This document shows positions 28,942-39,083 of a stretch of 64,000 nt of DNA, one piece after another. The position numbers were made by a program, and so were the translations under genes. The notes under the pieces are model-generated. The model saw only the letters and a list, made by a program, of their open reading frames with translations. It searched no databases and was not told the origin of the DNA. Source of the stretch: Acidovorax benzenivorans (GTDB lineage: Bacteria > Pseudomonadota > Gammaproteobacteria > Burkholderiales > Burkholderiaceae_C); the NCBI RefSeq assembly GCF_028680575.1, contig NZ_JAPCKI010000005.1:1-64000 (forward strand), given 5' to 3'. Every line of letters begins with the position of its first letter. Position 1 is the first letter of the stretch.

Positions 28942-30912
28942 CGAGTCGCCGCCACGGCCCAACGCCTGGGCGTGAAAACCGTCGCTGTGTATTCCGATGC
29001 CGACGCCAACGCCAAACATGTCGCCGTGTGCAACGAGGCCGTGCACATCGGCGGCAGCGCGCCTAAGGAGAGCTACCTGCGCTGGGAGCGCATCATTGCC
29101 GCCGCCAAAGCGACAGGTGCCCAAGCCATCCACCCTGGCTACGGTTTCTTGAGCGAGAACGAAGAATTCGCGCAGGCCTGCGCCGACGCGGGCCTGGTCT
29201 TCATCGGTCCACCTCCTTCGGCCATCAAGGACATGGGGCTCAAGGCCGAGTCCAAGCAGCTCATGGAAAAGGCCGGTGTGCCCCTGGTGCCTGGCTACCA
29301 CGGCGCCAACCAGGACCGCGCCCTGCTGCAGGCCGAGGCCGACCGCATTGGTTACCCTGTGCTCATCAAGGCCAGCGCCGGTGGCGGTGGCAAGGGCATG
29401 CGTGCGGTGGACAAGGCCGAGGACTTTGCGGCCGCGCTTGACTCGTGCAAGCGTGAGGCCATCAACAGCTTTGGCGACGACGCAGTGCTCATCGAAAAAT
29501 ACGTGCAGCGCCCGCGCCACATCGAGATTCAGGTGTTTGGCGACACGCTGGGCAACTATGTGTACCTGTTCGAGCGCGACTGCTCGGTGCAGCGCCGCCA
29601 CCAGAAGGTGCTGGAAGAAGCGCCCGCCCCTGGCATGACGCCCGAAATGCGCGCGCAGATGGGCCTGGCCGCAGTGGCGGCGGCGCGGGCGGTGAACTAT
29701 GTGGGCGCAGGCACTGTGGAGTTCATCGTCGAGCAACGTGCAGACGGGTCTATGAACTTCTTCTTCATGGAGATGAACACCCGCCTGCAGGTGGAGCACC
29801 CCGTGACCGAAGCCATCACCGGACAGGACCTGGTGGAGTGGCAACTGCGCGTGGCCTCGGGCGAGCCGCTGCCGCTGCAGCAAGACGAATTGCGCATTAC
29901 AGGGCACGCCATTGAGGCGCGCATCTGCGCCGAGAACCCCGACAACAACTTCTTGCCCGCCACGGGTTCGCTCAACGTGTACGGATTGCCCGAGTGCGTG
30001 ACCTTCGAGCGGGGCTCTGTGCGCGTGGACTCTGGCGTGCGCCAGGGCGATGCGATCAGCCCGTTCTACGACTCCATGGTGGCCAAGCTCATCGTGCACG
30101 GCGACACGCGCGAGCAGGCGCTGGCGCGGCTCGACGAAGCGCTGGCCCAGACCCACATCGTGGGCCTGGCGACCAATGTGCAGTTTTTGCGCCGCGTGGC
30201 GCGCACCGAGTCGTTTGCCAAGGCCAACCTCGACACCGCGCTCATCCCGCGCGAGCAGGCCGTGTTGTTCCACCAAGAAAGTGTGGGCCTGCCCCTGGCT
30301 GCAGCGGCTGCCGTGGCCCAGACGCTGCTGCGCGAGCGCGCCAGCGAGGGCGTGGACCCGTTCAGCCGCCGCGATGGCTTTCACACGCATGGCGTGGTGC
30401 AGCGCCGGTTTGAGTTTGAGTTTGGCGGCGAACACGCCAAGGCCTGGTTGACCTACGAGCGAGGCGGCAGCCTGCATCTGGCCGTCGGCGAGGGCGATGC
30501 CGCGGTGGCCGGACCGCTGGTGTTTTCAGAGCGGGCCGAAGGCATCGAGTTGCATTTCGCAGGCCAGCGCACGCGCGCCGCTGTGTACGCCCAGGGCGAG
30601 GTGGACCATGTGTTTACCCCGCTGGGTGCCACACAGATCACCGCCATCGACCTGCTGGCCCACGCGGGCGAGGCAGCGGCCGAAGGCGGGCGCCTCACGG
30701 CCCCGATGCCCGGCAAGGTCGTGTCCTTCGCCGTGAAGGCGGGCGATGCCGTGACCAAGGGGCAGCCGCTGGCGGTGATGGAAGCCATGAAGATGGAGCA
30801 CACCATCGCCGCCCCGGCCGATGGCGTGGTGCAGGAGCTGCTGTATGCGCCCGGCGACCAGGTGACCGAAGGCGCTGAGCTACTCAAGCTGGTGGTGGCA
30901 GAAAAGGCGTAA
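28897..30912 (+). CDS. liuD: Methylcrotonyl-CoA carboxylase, biotin carboxylase/carrier (alpha) subunit
   Basis: 671-residue biotin-dependent subunit. The N-terminal biotin carboxylase contains ILIANRGEIACR, the ATP-grasp glycine loop SAGGGGKGMR and EMNTRLQVEHPVTE. A linker domain and a C-terminal biotinyl domain follow, with Lys632 in the biotinylation site EAMKMEH. It carboxylates biotin with ATP and bicarbonate and hands the carboxyl group to LiuB. The AGGAGGGCGCC before ATG 28897 decides the start, although an inverted repeat and a decoy copy of the start lie upstream. Confidence 0.96.
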   Translation: MFKKILIANRGEIACRVAATAQRLGVKTVAVYSDADANAKHVAVCNEAVHIGGSAPKESYLRWERIIAAAKATGAQAIHPGYGFLSENEEFAQACADAGLVFIGPPPSAIKDMGLKAESKQLMEKAGVPLVPGYHGANQDRALLQAEADRIGYPVLIKASAGGGGKGMRAVDKAEDFAAALDSCKREAINSFGDDAVLIEKYVQRPRHIEIQVFGDTLGNYVYLFERDCSVQRRHQKVLEEAPAPGMTPEMRAQMGLAAVAAARAVNYVGAGTVEFIVEQRADGSMNFFFMEMNTRLQVEHPVTEAITGQDLVEWQLRVASGEPLPLQQDELRITGHAIEARICAENPDNNFLPATGSLNVYGLPECVTFERGSVRVDSGVRQGDAISPFYDSMVAKLIVHGDTREQALARLDEALAQTHIVGLATNVQFLRRVARTESFAKANLDTALIPREQAVLFHQESVGLPLAAAAAVAQTLLRERASEGVDPFSRRDGFHTHGVVQRRFEFEFGGEHAKAWLTYERGGSLHLAVGEGDAAVAGPLVFSERAEGIELHFAGQRTRAAVYAQGEVDHVFTPLGATQITAIDLLAHAGEAAAEGGRLTAPMPGKVVSFAVKAGDAVTKGQPLAVMEAMKMEHTIAAPADGVVQELLYAPGDQVTEGAELLKLVVAEKA

Positions 30913-30976
30913 TGCGCTGGTGGGCACCCCCGTGCGTGACAGCGCAGGTGGCGCAATGCCGTTACCCTTGCACGCC

Positions 30977-31897
30977 ATGAAAATCACCTTCTGCTGTACC
31001 GGCACCAAGGCCGAGCCCTGGCTCCAGGGGCTGTCTGCTGCACTGCCCGGCGCTGACATTTCCGTGTGGCAACCGGGCGCGCCACAAGCCGACTACGCCG
31101 TAGTCTGGGCGCCTCCCCAACAGTTCATGGATGAACAAGCGGGCCTCAAAGCCTTGTTCAACATCGGCGCGGGCGTGGATGCGCTGCTCAAGCTGCGCCT
31201 GCCGCCCGACACGCTGGTGGTGCGGCTCGATGATGCGGGCATGGCCGTGCAGATGGCCGAGTACGTGAGCCATGCGGTCATCCGCCACTTTCGGGAGTTT
31301 GACGGCTACGAGGCCGACATGGCGACCGGGCGCTGGGGCTACCGCAAGCCGCGCCTGCGCAGCGACTACCCCATCGGCGTGATGGGCCTGGGCGTGCTGG
31401 GCGAGCGGGTGGCCAAGGCGTTGGCGCAGTTTGACTTCCCCATCAACGGCTGGAGCCGCAGCGCCAAAGCCATTGATGGTGTGCGTGCCTTCACGGGCAC
31501 AGAGCAGTTCAACGAATTTCTGGCTGCCAGCCGTGTGCTGGTCAACCTGCTGCCGCTCACGCCCGACACGGCCGATGTGATCAACAAGGAAACGCTCGCC
31601 CGCCTGCAACCCGGCGCCTACGTGATCAACGTGGCGCGTGGCGCGCATCTGGTGGACGAAGACCTGCTCGCCGCCATCGACAGCGGCCATGTGGCGGGCG
31701 CCACGCTCGATGTGTTCCGCACTGAGCCGCTGCCTGCGGGCCACGCATTCTGGAACCACCCGCGCATCACCATCACCCCCCACACTTCGGCGCGCACGCT
31801 GCGCGAGGAAAGCATTGCCCAGATTGCGCGCAAGATGGCGGCGCTGCAGCGGGGCGAGGCGGTGGCGGGCATCGTCAACCCGGCGCGGGGGTATTGA
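30977..31897 (+). CDS. ghrA: Glyoxylate/hydroxypyruvate reductase A
   Basis: 306-residue D-2-hydroxyacid dehydrogenase of the GhrA subgroup that reduces glyoxylate or hydroxypyruvate with NADPH. The nucleotide-binding motif is GVMGLGVLGERVAKAL; catalytic Arg (VNVARGAHLVDE), Glu and His (ITPHTSA) are present. Start MKITFCCTG fits the family. It lies between liuD and liuE on the same strand; it is not a known liu enzyme, but glyoxylate handling fits with aceK nearby. Confidence 0.92.
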   Translation: MKITFCCTGTKAEPWLQGLSAALPGADISVWQPGAPQADYAVVWAPPQQFMDEQAGLKALFNIGAGVDALLKLRLPPDTLVVRLDDAGMAVQMAEYVSHAVIRHFREFDGYEADMATGRWGYRKPRLRSDYPIGVMGLGVLGERVAKALAQFDFPINGWSRSAKAIDGVRAFTGTEQFNEFLAASRVLVNLLPLTPDTADVINKETLARLQPGAYVINVARGAHLVDEDLLAAIDSGHVAGATLDVFRTEPLPAGHAFWNHPRITITPHTSARTLREESIAQIARKMAALQRGEAVAGIVNPARGY

Positions 31898-31929
31898 ACA
31901 CCCCGCGCTTTTTCTTCTCAGGATTCCCC

Positions 31930-32844
31930 ATGACCTCCTCCATCCCTTCCCGTGTACGGCTCATCGACGTTGGCCCCCGCGACGGCCTGCAGAACGAAAA
32001 GACGCCGGTGCCCGCCGCCGTGAAGATCGAGCTGGTGCACCGCCTGCAGCAGGCGGGCCTCAAAGAGATCGAGGTCACCAGCTACGTATCGCCCAAGTGG
32101 GTGCCGCAGATGGCCGACAACCACGAGGTGATGAGCGGCATCACGCGCCAAAGCGGCGTAGCGTATTCGGTGCTCACGCCCAACCTCAAGGGCTTTGATG
32201 CGGCGGTGCTGGACCAGCCCGACGAGATTGTCGTCTTCGGCTCGGCCAGCGAGGCCTTCAGCCAGCGCAACATCAACTGCAGCATTGCCGAGAGCATCGA
32301 GCGTTTTGCCCCCGTGGTGGAGGCCGCGCTGGCCGCTGGCATCCGCGTGCGCGGCGCCATGAGCTGCACCGTGGGCTGTCCGTACGAAGGCGATATTGCC
32401 CCCGAGCGCGTGGCGTACCTGGCGGGCCTGCTCAAGGGCATTGGTGTGCAGCGCGTGGATGTGGCCGACACCATTGGCGTGGGCACGCCGCGCAAGGTGC
32501 AGAAGGCGCTGGAGGCGACGCTGCAGCACTTTGGCATCGACGATGTGTCGGGCCACTTCCATGACACCTATGGCCAGGCGCTGTCCAACACGCTGGCGGC
32601 GCTGGAGCTGGGTGTGTGGAACTACCAGTCGTCCGTGGCCGGGCTGGGCGGCTGCCCCTATGCCAAGGGCGCCACCGGCAACGTGGCCACCGAAGACGTG
32701 GTCTACATGCTGCACGGCATGGGCGTCGAAACCGGCATCGACCTGGACCTGCTCATCGATGCCGGGGCCTACATCAGCGGCTTTCTGGACCGCAAGCCCC
32801 ACTCGCGTGCGGCCAATGCCCTGCTGACCAAGCGCGCTGGCTGA
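31930..32844 (+). CDS. liuE: Hydroxymethylglutaryl-CoA lyase
   Basis: 304-residue TIM-barrel lyase that splits HMG-CoA into acetoacetate and acetyl-CoA. Family landmarks are DVGPRDGLQNE at the N-terminus, CTVGCPYEG, the metal-binding GHFHDTYGQAL, and the signature AGLGGCPYAKGATGN with the active-site cysteine. Start at MTSSIPSRVR. It ends the liu enzyme series. Confidence 0.96.
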   Translation: MTSSIPSRVRLIDVGPRDGLQNEKTPVPAAVKIELVHRLQQAGLKEIEVTSYVSPKWVPQMADNHEVMSGITRQSGVAYSVLTPNLKGFDAAVLDQPDEIVVFGSASEAFSQRNINCSIAESIERFAPVVEAALAAGIRVRGAMSCTVGCPYEGDIAPERVAYLAGLLKGIGVQRVDVADTIGVGTPRKVQKALEATLQHFGIDDVSGHFHDTYGQALSNTLAALELGVWNYQSSVAGLGGCPYAKGATGNVATEDVVYMLHGMGVETGIDLDLLIDAGAYISGFLDRKPHSRAANALLTKRAG

Positions 32845-32885
32845 CCTGCGGCCCTAGCCCTCGCAGCACCTACCCTCGGGTGCTG

Positions 32886-34349
32886 TCAACCAGCGTCCGG
32901 GGTGCCGCCCAGCACCTTCCAGAGTGTTACGCGGTTGACCTGCTCGGCCAGGCGCAGGCCGATCAGGGTTTGCTGGGCCGCGTAGAGGCTGCGTTGCGCA
33001 TCCAGCACTGTGAGGTAGTTGTCCACCCCCGCCTTGAAGCGCGCTTCCGACAGGTCAAACGCTTTCTGGGTGGAGGCCACCAGGCGCGTCTGTGCAGCGA
33101 TGCGTTCGTCCCATTGCGCGCGGTCGGCCAGCACATCGGCGGTCTCGCGGAACGCGGTCTGCACGGCCTTTTCGTACTGGGCTACCGCGATGCGCTGGTT
33201 GGCCTCGGCCACCTGCACATTGGCGCGATTGCGGCCGGCGTCGAAGATGGGCAGCCTGACCAGCGGCACAAAGCTCCAGGTGCCGCTGCCCGCGCCAAAC
33301 AAACCGTCCAGCTCGCGGCTGCCGGTACCCAGGTTGGCTGTGAGGCTGATGGTGGGGAACAAGGCAGCACGGGCTGCGCCGATGTTCGCCTCGGTGGCGC
33401 GCAGGGCGTTTTCGGCGGCATGCACATCGGGCCTAGAAAGCAATACGTTGGATGCCAGCGGCACGGGCACGGCTTGCAGGGCCGCAGGGGCCTGTGCCTC
33501 TGCGCGCAGCGTGCTGGCGTTGGGCCAGAGGGCGGCGGGCACCGGGCCTCCCACCAGCAATTGCAAGGAGTTGCGGTCGCGCTCTACCTGTGCCTGATAG
33601 GTCGCCACATCGCCGCGCGCAGAGTCCACCGTGGTCTGCGCCTGGGCCAGCACCAGGCCCGAGGTGGAGCCGATGGCGTGGATGCGTTCGGTCAGCGCAT
33701 AGGCCTTTTCGCGGCTGGCCAGGGTGTCGCGCGCCAGTTGCAGCCGGGCTTCATCGGCGGCCAGCGTGAGCCAGGCGTTGGCCACATCGGCAATCAGGCC
33801 CGTCTGGATGTTGCGCTGGTTCTGCTGACTCTGCAGAAACTGCTGCAGCGCAGCCTCGTTGAGGTTGCGCACGCGGCCCCAGAAGTCGATCTCGTAACTG
33901 GCAAACCCCAGTTGGGCCGTGTACTGCGTGGCCACCTGCGCAGGGGCTGTGGCGCTGCTCATGCCAGCGGCGGTGCGCGCGCGGCTGGCTTGCGCCTGCG
34001 CCGTGACGCTGGGCAACAGGTCGGCGCGGGTGATGCCGTACTGGGCGCGGGCCCGTTCGATGGCCTCGACGGCCACGCGCAGGTCGCGGTTGTTCGACAG
34101 CGCGAGGGCAATGACATCGCGCAGCGACTGTGTCTGGACCCAGCCCAGCGCCGCTGCCGCCTGCCGGCTGGCGTCGCTGGCCAGGGTGGGCTGTCCGCTG
34201 GTCGTGCCGACGGTGTCAGGCACCGGCAGGGCGGGTGTCTGGTGCGTGGGGGCCAGGTTGCAGCCCGCGAGCAGCGCGGCGGTTGCCAGGGCTACGGCGA
34301 TGGCAGAGGACCGGCGCTGGTGGCCCTGCGGCAAGGGTGGGCGCTTCAT
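32886..34349 (-). CDS. RND efflux system outer membrane lipoprotein (OprM/NodT type)
   Basis: 487-residue TolC-like outer-membrane factor. A lipoprotein signal (LLAGC) is followed by two OEP repeats of long helices, recognised from SYEIDFWGRVRNLNEAAL and FPTISLTANLGTGSRELDGL. It forms the exit duct for the pump. The start codon overlaps the stop of the RND pump gene (ATGA), so it is the last gene of a three-gene operon. Confidence 0.95.
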   Translation of the reverse strand: MKRPPLPQGHQRRSSAIAVALATAALLAGCNLAPTHQTPALPVPDTVGTTSGQPTLASDASRQAAAALGWVQTQSLRDVIALALSNNRDLRVAVEAIERARAQYGITRADLLPSVTAQAQASRARTAAGMSSATAPAQVATQYTAQLGFASYEIDFWGRVRNLNEAALQQFLQSQQNQRNIQTGLIADVANAWLTLAADEARLQLARDTLASREKAYALTERIHAIGSTSGLVLAQAQTTVDSARGDVATYQAQVERDRNSLQLLVGGPVPAALWPNASTLRAEAQAPAALQAVPVPLASNVLLSRPDVHAAENALRATEANIGAARAALFPTISLTANLGTGSRELDGLFGAGSGTWSFVPLVRLPIFDAGRNRANVQVAEANQRIAVAQYEKAVQTAFRETADVLADRAQWDERIAAQTRLVASTQKAFDLSEARFKAGVDNYLTVLDAQRSLYAAQQTLIGLRLAEQVNRVTLWKVLGGTPDAG

Positions 34350-37300
34350 GCTGCGCGCTCCTGAGTGGGGTGTGGTGTGTCGGTGGCAGGGGTTGGCGCC
34401 GCGTCGTCCTCGCTGCGTGATCGGCTCTTGAACCAGCGGCGGATGAGCAGGAAGAACACCGGCACCAGGAAGATGCCCAGCACCGTGGAGGCCAGCATGC
34501 CGCCCAGCACGGCGGTGCCAATGGCCACCCGCCCCCCTGCGCCCGCGCCGGTGCCGATGGCCAGCGGGATCACCCCGAAGCCGAACGCGAGGGAGGTCAT
34601 CAGGATGGGCCGTAGCCGCAGGCGCACGGCGGCGACGATGGCGTCGAACAGGTTCTTGCCCTGCTCCTGCAGCTGCACCGCAAACTCGACGATCAGGATC
34701 GCGTTTTTCGACGCCAGACCCACCGTGGTCAGCAGCCCCACCTGAAAGTACACATCGTTGGTCAGGCCCCGCGTGTAGGTGGCCGCCAGAGCGCCCACCA
34801 CACCCAGCGGCACGGCGAGGATCACCGACAGCGGCACGGTCCAGCTTTCGTACAGGGCCGCGAGGCACAAGAACACGAACAGGATCGAGATCGCATACAG
34901 CATGGGGGCCTGGGCACCGGACTGGCGTTCCTGCAGCGAGGCGCCCGTCCATTCGTAGCCAATGCCTGGGGGCAGCGTGCGCAGGATGTCTTCCACGATC
35001 TTCATGGCCGCGCCGGAGCTCACGCCCGGTGCTGCGCGGCCTTCCAGTTCATACGCCGGGTTGCCGTTGTAGCGCATCAGCTGGGGCGAGCCGTAGGCCC
35101 AGTAGCTGGTCGAGAACGCGCCGAACGGCACCATCTCGCCCTTGCTGTTGCGCACACTCCAGCGGGCCACATCCTGCGGCAGCATGCGCGCAGGGGCGTC
35201 GCCCTGGACGTACACGCGCTTGACCCGCTCGTTGTTCAGAAAGTCGTTCACGTAGGTGCCGCCAATGGCGCTGGACAGCACGCTGTTGATGTCGCTGTAG
35301 GAGAGCCCGAGCGCGGCCGCCTTGCGGTCGTCGATCTCCAGGCGCAACTCGCTGGCGTCCTCCAGGTTGGTCATGCGCAGGTTGGTCAACTCGGGCCGTT
35401 TGCGTGCTTCGGTCAGGAAGGTGTTGGTGGCCGCCAGCAGCGCTTGGTGGCCCAGGCCGTTCATGTCCTTGACCACAAAGTTGAAGCCCGAGCTGGAGCC
35501 CAGGCCCCGCACCGCAGGGGGCATGACAACCAGCACCCGCGCATCGCGGATGGATGCCAGGTCGCGCGTGGCCTTGTGGGCGATCTGCGCGGCCGCCTGG
35601 TTGGCCAGGGGGCGGTCTCCCCAGGGCTTCAGGCGCACAAAGCCGCGCGCCGAAGCCTGGTCGCCGTTGATGCCCGAGACCTGGTAGAAGCTCAGCACAT
35701 CGGGCTGCTCAGAGAAGTAGTCGCGTACCTGGTCCAGCACGCTCTGCAGCCGCGCGTCGGCGGCGCCCGAGGGCAGGTTCACGTTCACATACAGGAAGCC
35801 CTGGTCCTCGTCGGGCAGGAACGATGTGGGCAGGCGCGCCATGAGCAGCCACACCACGCCACACACCGCCAGAAAGATCAGCACCATGCGCTTGGTGCGG
35901 CGCAGTGTGTAGGCCACCGTGCCCTGGTAGCGTGCCGAAGTAGCGTCGAAGTGGTGGTTGAACCAGCGGAAGAACCGGTCGTTCAGGCCCAGCAGGCCGC
36001 GCCGGATCGGCCGGTCATGCCCGGCCGATCCGGCTGCGGGCTTGAGCAGCGTGGCGCACAGCGCCGGGGTGAGGGTCAGCGCCACAAATACCGACAAGGC
36101 CATGGCCGCGACGATGGTGATGGAGAACTGCCGGTAGATCACGCCGGTGGAGCCGCCAAAGAACGCCATGGGCACAAACACCGCCGACAGCGTGACCCCG
36201 ATGCCCACCAGGGCGGGCGTGATCTCGCGCATGGACTGGCGGGTAGCCTCCTTGGCCGATTGTCCGGTCTCGTGCATCACCCGCTCGACGTTTTCGACCA
36301 CCACGATCGCATCGTCCACCAGCAGGCCGATGGCCAGCACCATGGCAAACATGGTCAGTGTGTTGATCGAGTAACCCGCCAGCGACAGCACGCCAAAGGT
36401 GCCCAGCAGCACCACCGGCACCGCGATGGCGGGGATCAGGGTGGCGCGGAAGTTCTGCAAAAACACGAACATCACGACCACCACCAGGAGCATGGCCTCG
36501 CCCAGTGCGCTGACCACTTCCTTGATCGAAGCGCGCACGAAGGGCGTGGAGTCCGAGCTCACGAAGTAGTCGATCTGGTTGGGGAAGTAGGGCTTGAGCT
36601 CGGCCAGCTTGGCGGCAATGGCGTCGGCCACCTGCATGGCGTTGGCGCCGTCGGCCAGCACAATGCCCATGCCTGCACCGGGCATGCCGTTGAGCTTGGC
36701 CTTCACGGTCAGGTTCTCTGCGCCCAGCTCCACGCGGGCCACGTCCTTGATGGTGACCACCGACCCGTCGAGCGCCGACTTGAGCACGATGGCCTTGAAC
36801 TGCTCCACCGTCTTGAGCTTGGTGCGGGCGGTGATGGTGGCGTTGAGCTGCTGGTCGGCCACTGCGGGCAGGGCGCCCAGCTGGCCCGCAGACACCTGGG
36901 CGTTCTGGGCATTGAGCGCATTGACCAGGTCCGACGGCATCAGCGCGTACTTCTCCATCTTGGCCGGGTCCATCCAGATGCGCATGGCGTAGTTGGTGCC
37001 GAACACCGTGACGTCACCGACGCCATCGATGCGGCCGATCACGTCCACCAGGCTGCTGGTCAGAAAGTCGCCGATATCCACGGCGCTCATCGACGGGTCT
37101 TTGGCGAAGAAGCTGTAGGTGACCAGAAAGTCCTGCCCGCCCTTGTTCACGAACACGCCCCGGCTCTTGACGGCATCGGGCAGTCGGTTGGTGGCGGCCT
37201 GCAGCTTGTTTTGCACCTGCACCTGCGCCACGTCGATGTTGGTGCCGGGCGCGAAGGTGAGCGTGGTACGCGAGCGGCCCGAGGCATCCGAGGTCGAGCT

Positions 37301-37534
37301 CATGTAGAGCATGTTGTCGATGCCCTTGAGCTGCTGCTCGATGATCTGCGTGACCGAGTTCTCCACCGTCTCTGCCGAGGCGCCGGTGTATTGCGAGCCG
37401 ATGGTCACGCGCGGCGGAGCGATGTCGGGGTATTGCTCCAGCGGCAGCGTGACGATGGACAGCGCACCGCCCAGCATGATGATGATGGCGATGACCCAGG
37501 CAAAGATGGGCCGGTTGATGAAGAACTGAGCCAT
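34346..37534 (-). CDS. RND multidrug efflux permease (AcrB/MexB type)
   Basis: 1062-residue inner-membrane HAE1-family pump with 12 transmembrane helices and two large periplasmic loops. The proton-relay pair Asp-Asp lies in AIGLLVDDAIVVVENVERVM and the TM10 Lys in GLASKNAILIVEFA. The N-terminus MAQFFINRPIFAWVIAIIIM is typical of AcrB. It exports hydrophobic drugs and similar compounds driven by the proton gradient. The gene lies between the adaptor (18-bp gap) and the outer-membrane factor (overlap). No local repressor gene is present. Confidence 0.96.
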   Translation of the reverse strand: MAQFFINRPIFAWVIAIIIMLGGALSIVTLPLEQYPDIAPPRVTIGSQYTGASAETVENSVTQIIEQQLKGIDNMLYMSSTSDASGRSRTTLTFAPGTNIDVAQVQVQNKLQAATNRLPDAVKSRGVFVNKGGQDFLVTYSFFAKDPSMSAVDIGDFLTSSLVDVIGRIDGVGDVTVFGTNYAMRIWMDPAKMEKYALMPSDLVNALNAQNAQVSAGQLGALPAVADQQLNATITARTKLKTVEQFKAIVLKSALDGSVVTIKDVARVELGAENLTVKAKLNGMPGAGMGIVLADGANAMQVADAIAAKLAELKPYFPNQIDYFVSSDSTPFVRASIKEVVSALGEAMLLVVVVMFVFLQNFRATLIPAIAVPVVLLGTFGVLSLAGYSINTLTMFAMVLAIGLLVDDAIVVVENVERVMHETGQSAKEATRQSMREITPALVGIGVTLSAVFVPMAFFGGSTGVIYRQFSITIVAAMALSVFVALTLTPALCATLLKPAAGSAGHDRPIRRGLLGLNDRFFRWFNHHFDATSARYQGTVAYTLRRTKRMVLIFLAVCGVVWLLMARLPTSFLPDEDQGFLYVNVNLPSGAADARLQSVLDQVRDYFSEQPDVLSFYQVSGINGDQASARGFVRLKPWGDRPLANQAAAQIAHKATRDLASIRDARVLVVMPPAVRGLGSSSGFNFVVKDMNGLGHQALLAATNTFLTEARKRPELTNLRMTNLEDASELRLEIDDRKAAALGLSYSDINSVLSSAIGGTYVNDFLNNERVKRVYVQGDAPARMLPQDVARWSVRNSKGEMVPFGAFSTSYWAYGSPQLMRYNGNPAYELEGRAAPGVSSGAAMKIVEDILRTLPPGIGYEWTGASLQERQSGAQAPMLYAISILFVFLCLAALYESWTVPLSVILAVPLGVVGALAATYTRGLTNDVYFQVGLLTTVGLASKNAILIVEFAVQLQEQGKNLFDAIVAAVRLRLRPILMTSLAFGFGVIPLAIGTGAGAGGRVAIGTAVLGGMLASTVLGIFLVPVFFLLIRRWFKSRSRSEDDAAPTPATDTPHPTQERAA

Positions 37535-37552
37535 GTGCTGCGTCCCTCGTGC

Positions 37553-38875
37553 TCAGCGGGAGGCCGCTGGGGCGGGGGACGAAGCGGGCGCAGCCCCAGC
37601 AGAGGGCGGCGCGTCGGCGCCTGCTGCTCCCTTGCGGCCCTTGGCGGGGGCTTTGGGGTCCACTTCCACCGCGCGCACCTTGTCGCCGGGTTTGACGCGC
37701 TGGAACCCTTCGGTCACCACACGTTCGCCCGCCGCCAGCCCGCCCTGCAGCAGCCACTGGTTGCCCACCGCACGGTCGATGCTGATCGGGCGCTTTTCCA
37801 CCACATCGCCGTCTTTGACCACCAGCACGCTGGGCTTGCCGGTGAGGTCGCGTGTCACGGCCTGCTGGGGCACCAGCAGGGCCTCTGGCGCCAGGCCGGT
37901 GGGCAGCAGTGCCTGCACGTACATGCCGGGCATCAGCGTGCCCTTGGGGTTGGGCACCACGGCGCGCAGCGTGACGGTGCCGGTGGTGGCGTTGACGATC
38001 ACGCCCGCAAACTGCAGCTGGCCGCGCTGCGGGTACTCGGTGCCGTCGTCCAGGCGGATGCGCACCGGGATCTTGTCGCCCTCGACCTTCTGGAAGCGGC
38101 CTGCGTCCCAGTCCCGCTGCAACTGCATCAGCTCGGTCGTGGACTGGGTGAAGTCCACGTACATCGGGTCGAGCTGGACGATGGAGGTCAGCGCATCGGC
38201 CTGGTTGGCCGTGACCAGTGCCCCCGGGGTGACGTTGGACAGGCTGATGCGCCCGCTGATCGGGGCCTCGATGCGGCTGTACTTGAGGTTGATGCGTGCC
38301 GTAGTCAGGTTGGCCTGCGCCACGGCCACGTCGGACCGTGTCTGGGCGGCGGCGGCTTGGCTTTCTTCAAAGGCCTGCCGACTGATGGCGTCGATCTTCA
38401 CCAGTTCGGCATTGCGCTTGGCCGTGGCTTCCTGGGTGCGCGCGGTGGCCTCTGCCTTGGCGAGCGCCGCTTGCGCACTGGCCTCGGTGGCCCGCAGCGA
38501 GGCGTCGTCGATCTGGTACAGCGGCTGGCCCTGGCGCACCAGTGCGCCCTCTGTGAACAGGCGCTTTTGCAGGATGCCCGACACCTGGGGCCGCACCTCG
38601 GCCGTGAGCGAGGCGCGGGTGCGGCCGGGCAGGGTGGCTTCGAGTTGCTGGCTTTGCTGCTTGAGCGTGACCACGCCCACTTCGGGGGCGGCCTTGGCTG
38701 GCGCGGGCGCTTCGCTCGGTTTGCTGCAGCCCGTCAGGGCGCCGGCGATCAGCAGCAGTCCCAGCAATGCTCCCCGGTACGGTTGTGCCCCGAAGGCGGC
38801 GCGGCCTGGGGCTGTGTCGGAAGGGGAGGGCGCGGGCAGGCTCGGGCGCAGCAGGGACAACACGGCATCGTTCAT
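37553..38875 (-). CDS. RND efflux periplasmic adaptor (MexA/AcrA type)
   Basis: 440-residue membrane fusion protein. A lipoprotein signal (ALTGC) follows a long N-terminal extension. Then come the first lipoyl half (EVRPQVSGILQKRLFTEGAL), a coiled-coil hairpin (about 130-200), the second lipoyl half (APISGRISLSNVTPGALV), beta-barrel and membrane-proximal domains, and an Ala/Pro-rich tail. First gene of the efflux operon. Start taken at MNDAVLSLL. Confidence 0.95.
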   Translation of the reverse strand: MNDAVLSLLRPSLPAPSPSDTAPGRAAFGAQPYRGALLGLLLIAGALTGCSKPSEAPAPAKAAPEVGVVTLKQQSQQLEATLPGRTRASLTAEVRPQVSGILQKRLFTEGALVRQGQPLYQIDDASLRATEASAQAALAKAEATARTQEATAKRNAELVKIDAISRQAFEESQAAAAQTRSDVAVAQANLTTARINLKYSRIEAPISGRISLSNVTPGALVTANQADALTSIVQLDPMYVDFTQSTTELMQLQRDWDAGRFQKVEGDKIPVRIRLDDGTEYPQRGQLQFAGVIVNATTGTVTLRAVVPNPKGTLMPGMYVQALLPTGLAPEALLVPQQAVTRDLTGKPSVLVVKDGDVVEKRPISIDRAVGNQWLLQGGLAAGERVVTEGFQRVKPGDKVRAVEVDPKAPAKGRKGAAGADAPPSAGAAPASSPAPAASR

Positions 38876-39083
38876 GGGTGTGGGAGCGGTGGGGTTGGGA
38901 GGGCTCGGCGCATTGTGGGGCGTGCACATTTCCTGTTTGTAAAGTGGCCTGATTTGGCCTGGGTGCCGGAGCGCCGTGCAGGGGCATGCCAGCCCCCGCA
39001 CGGCGGTGGCCCCAACGCGCGGCAAAATGGAGGGAGACCCGACCGAAACATGTCCCCCGTGGACCCGCTGGAGACCAACGCGC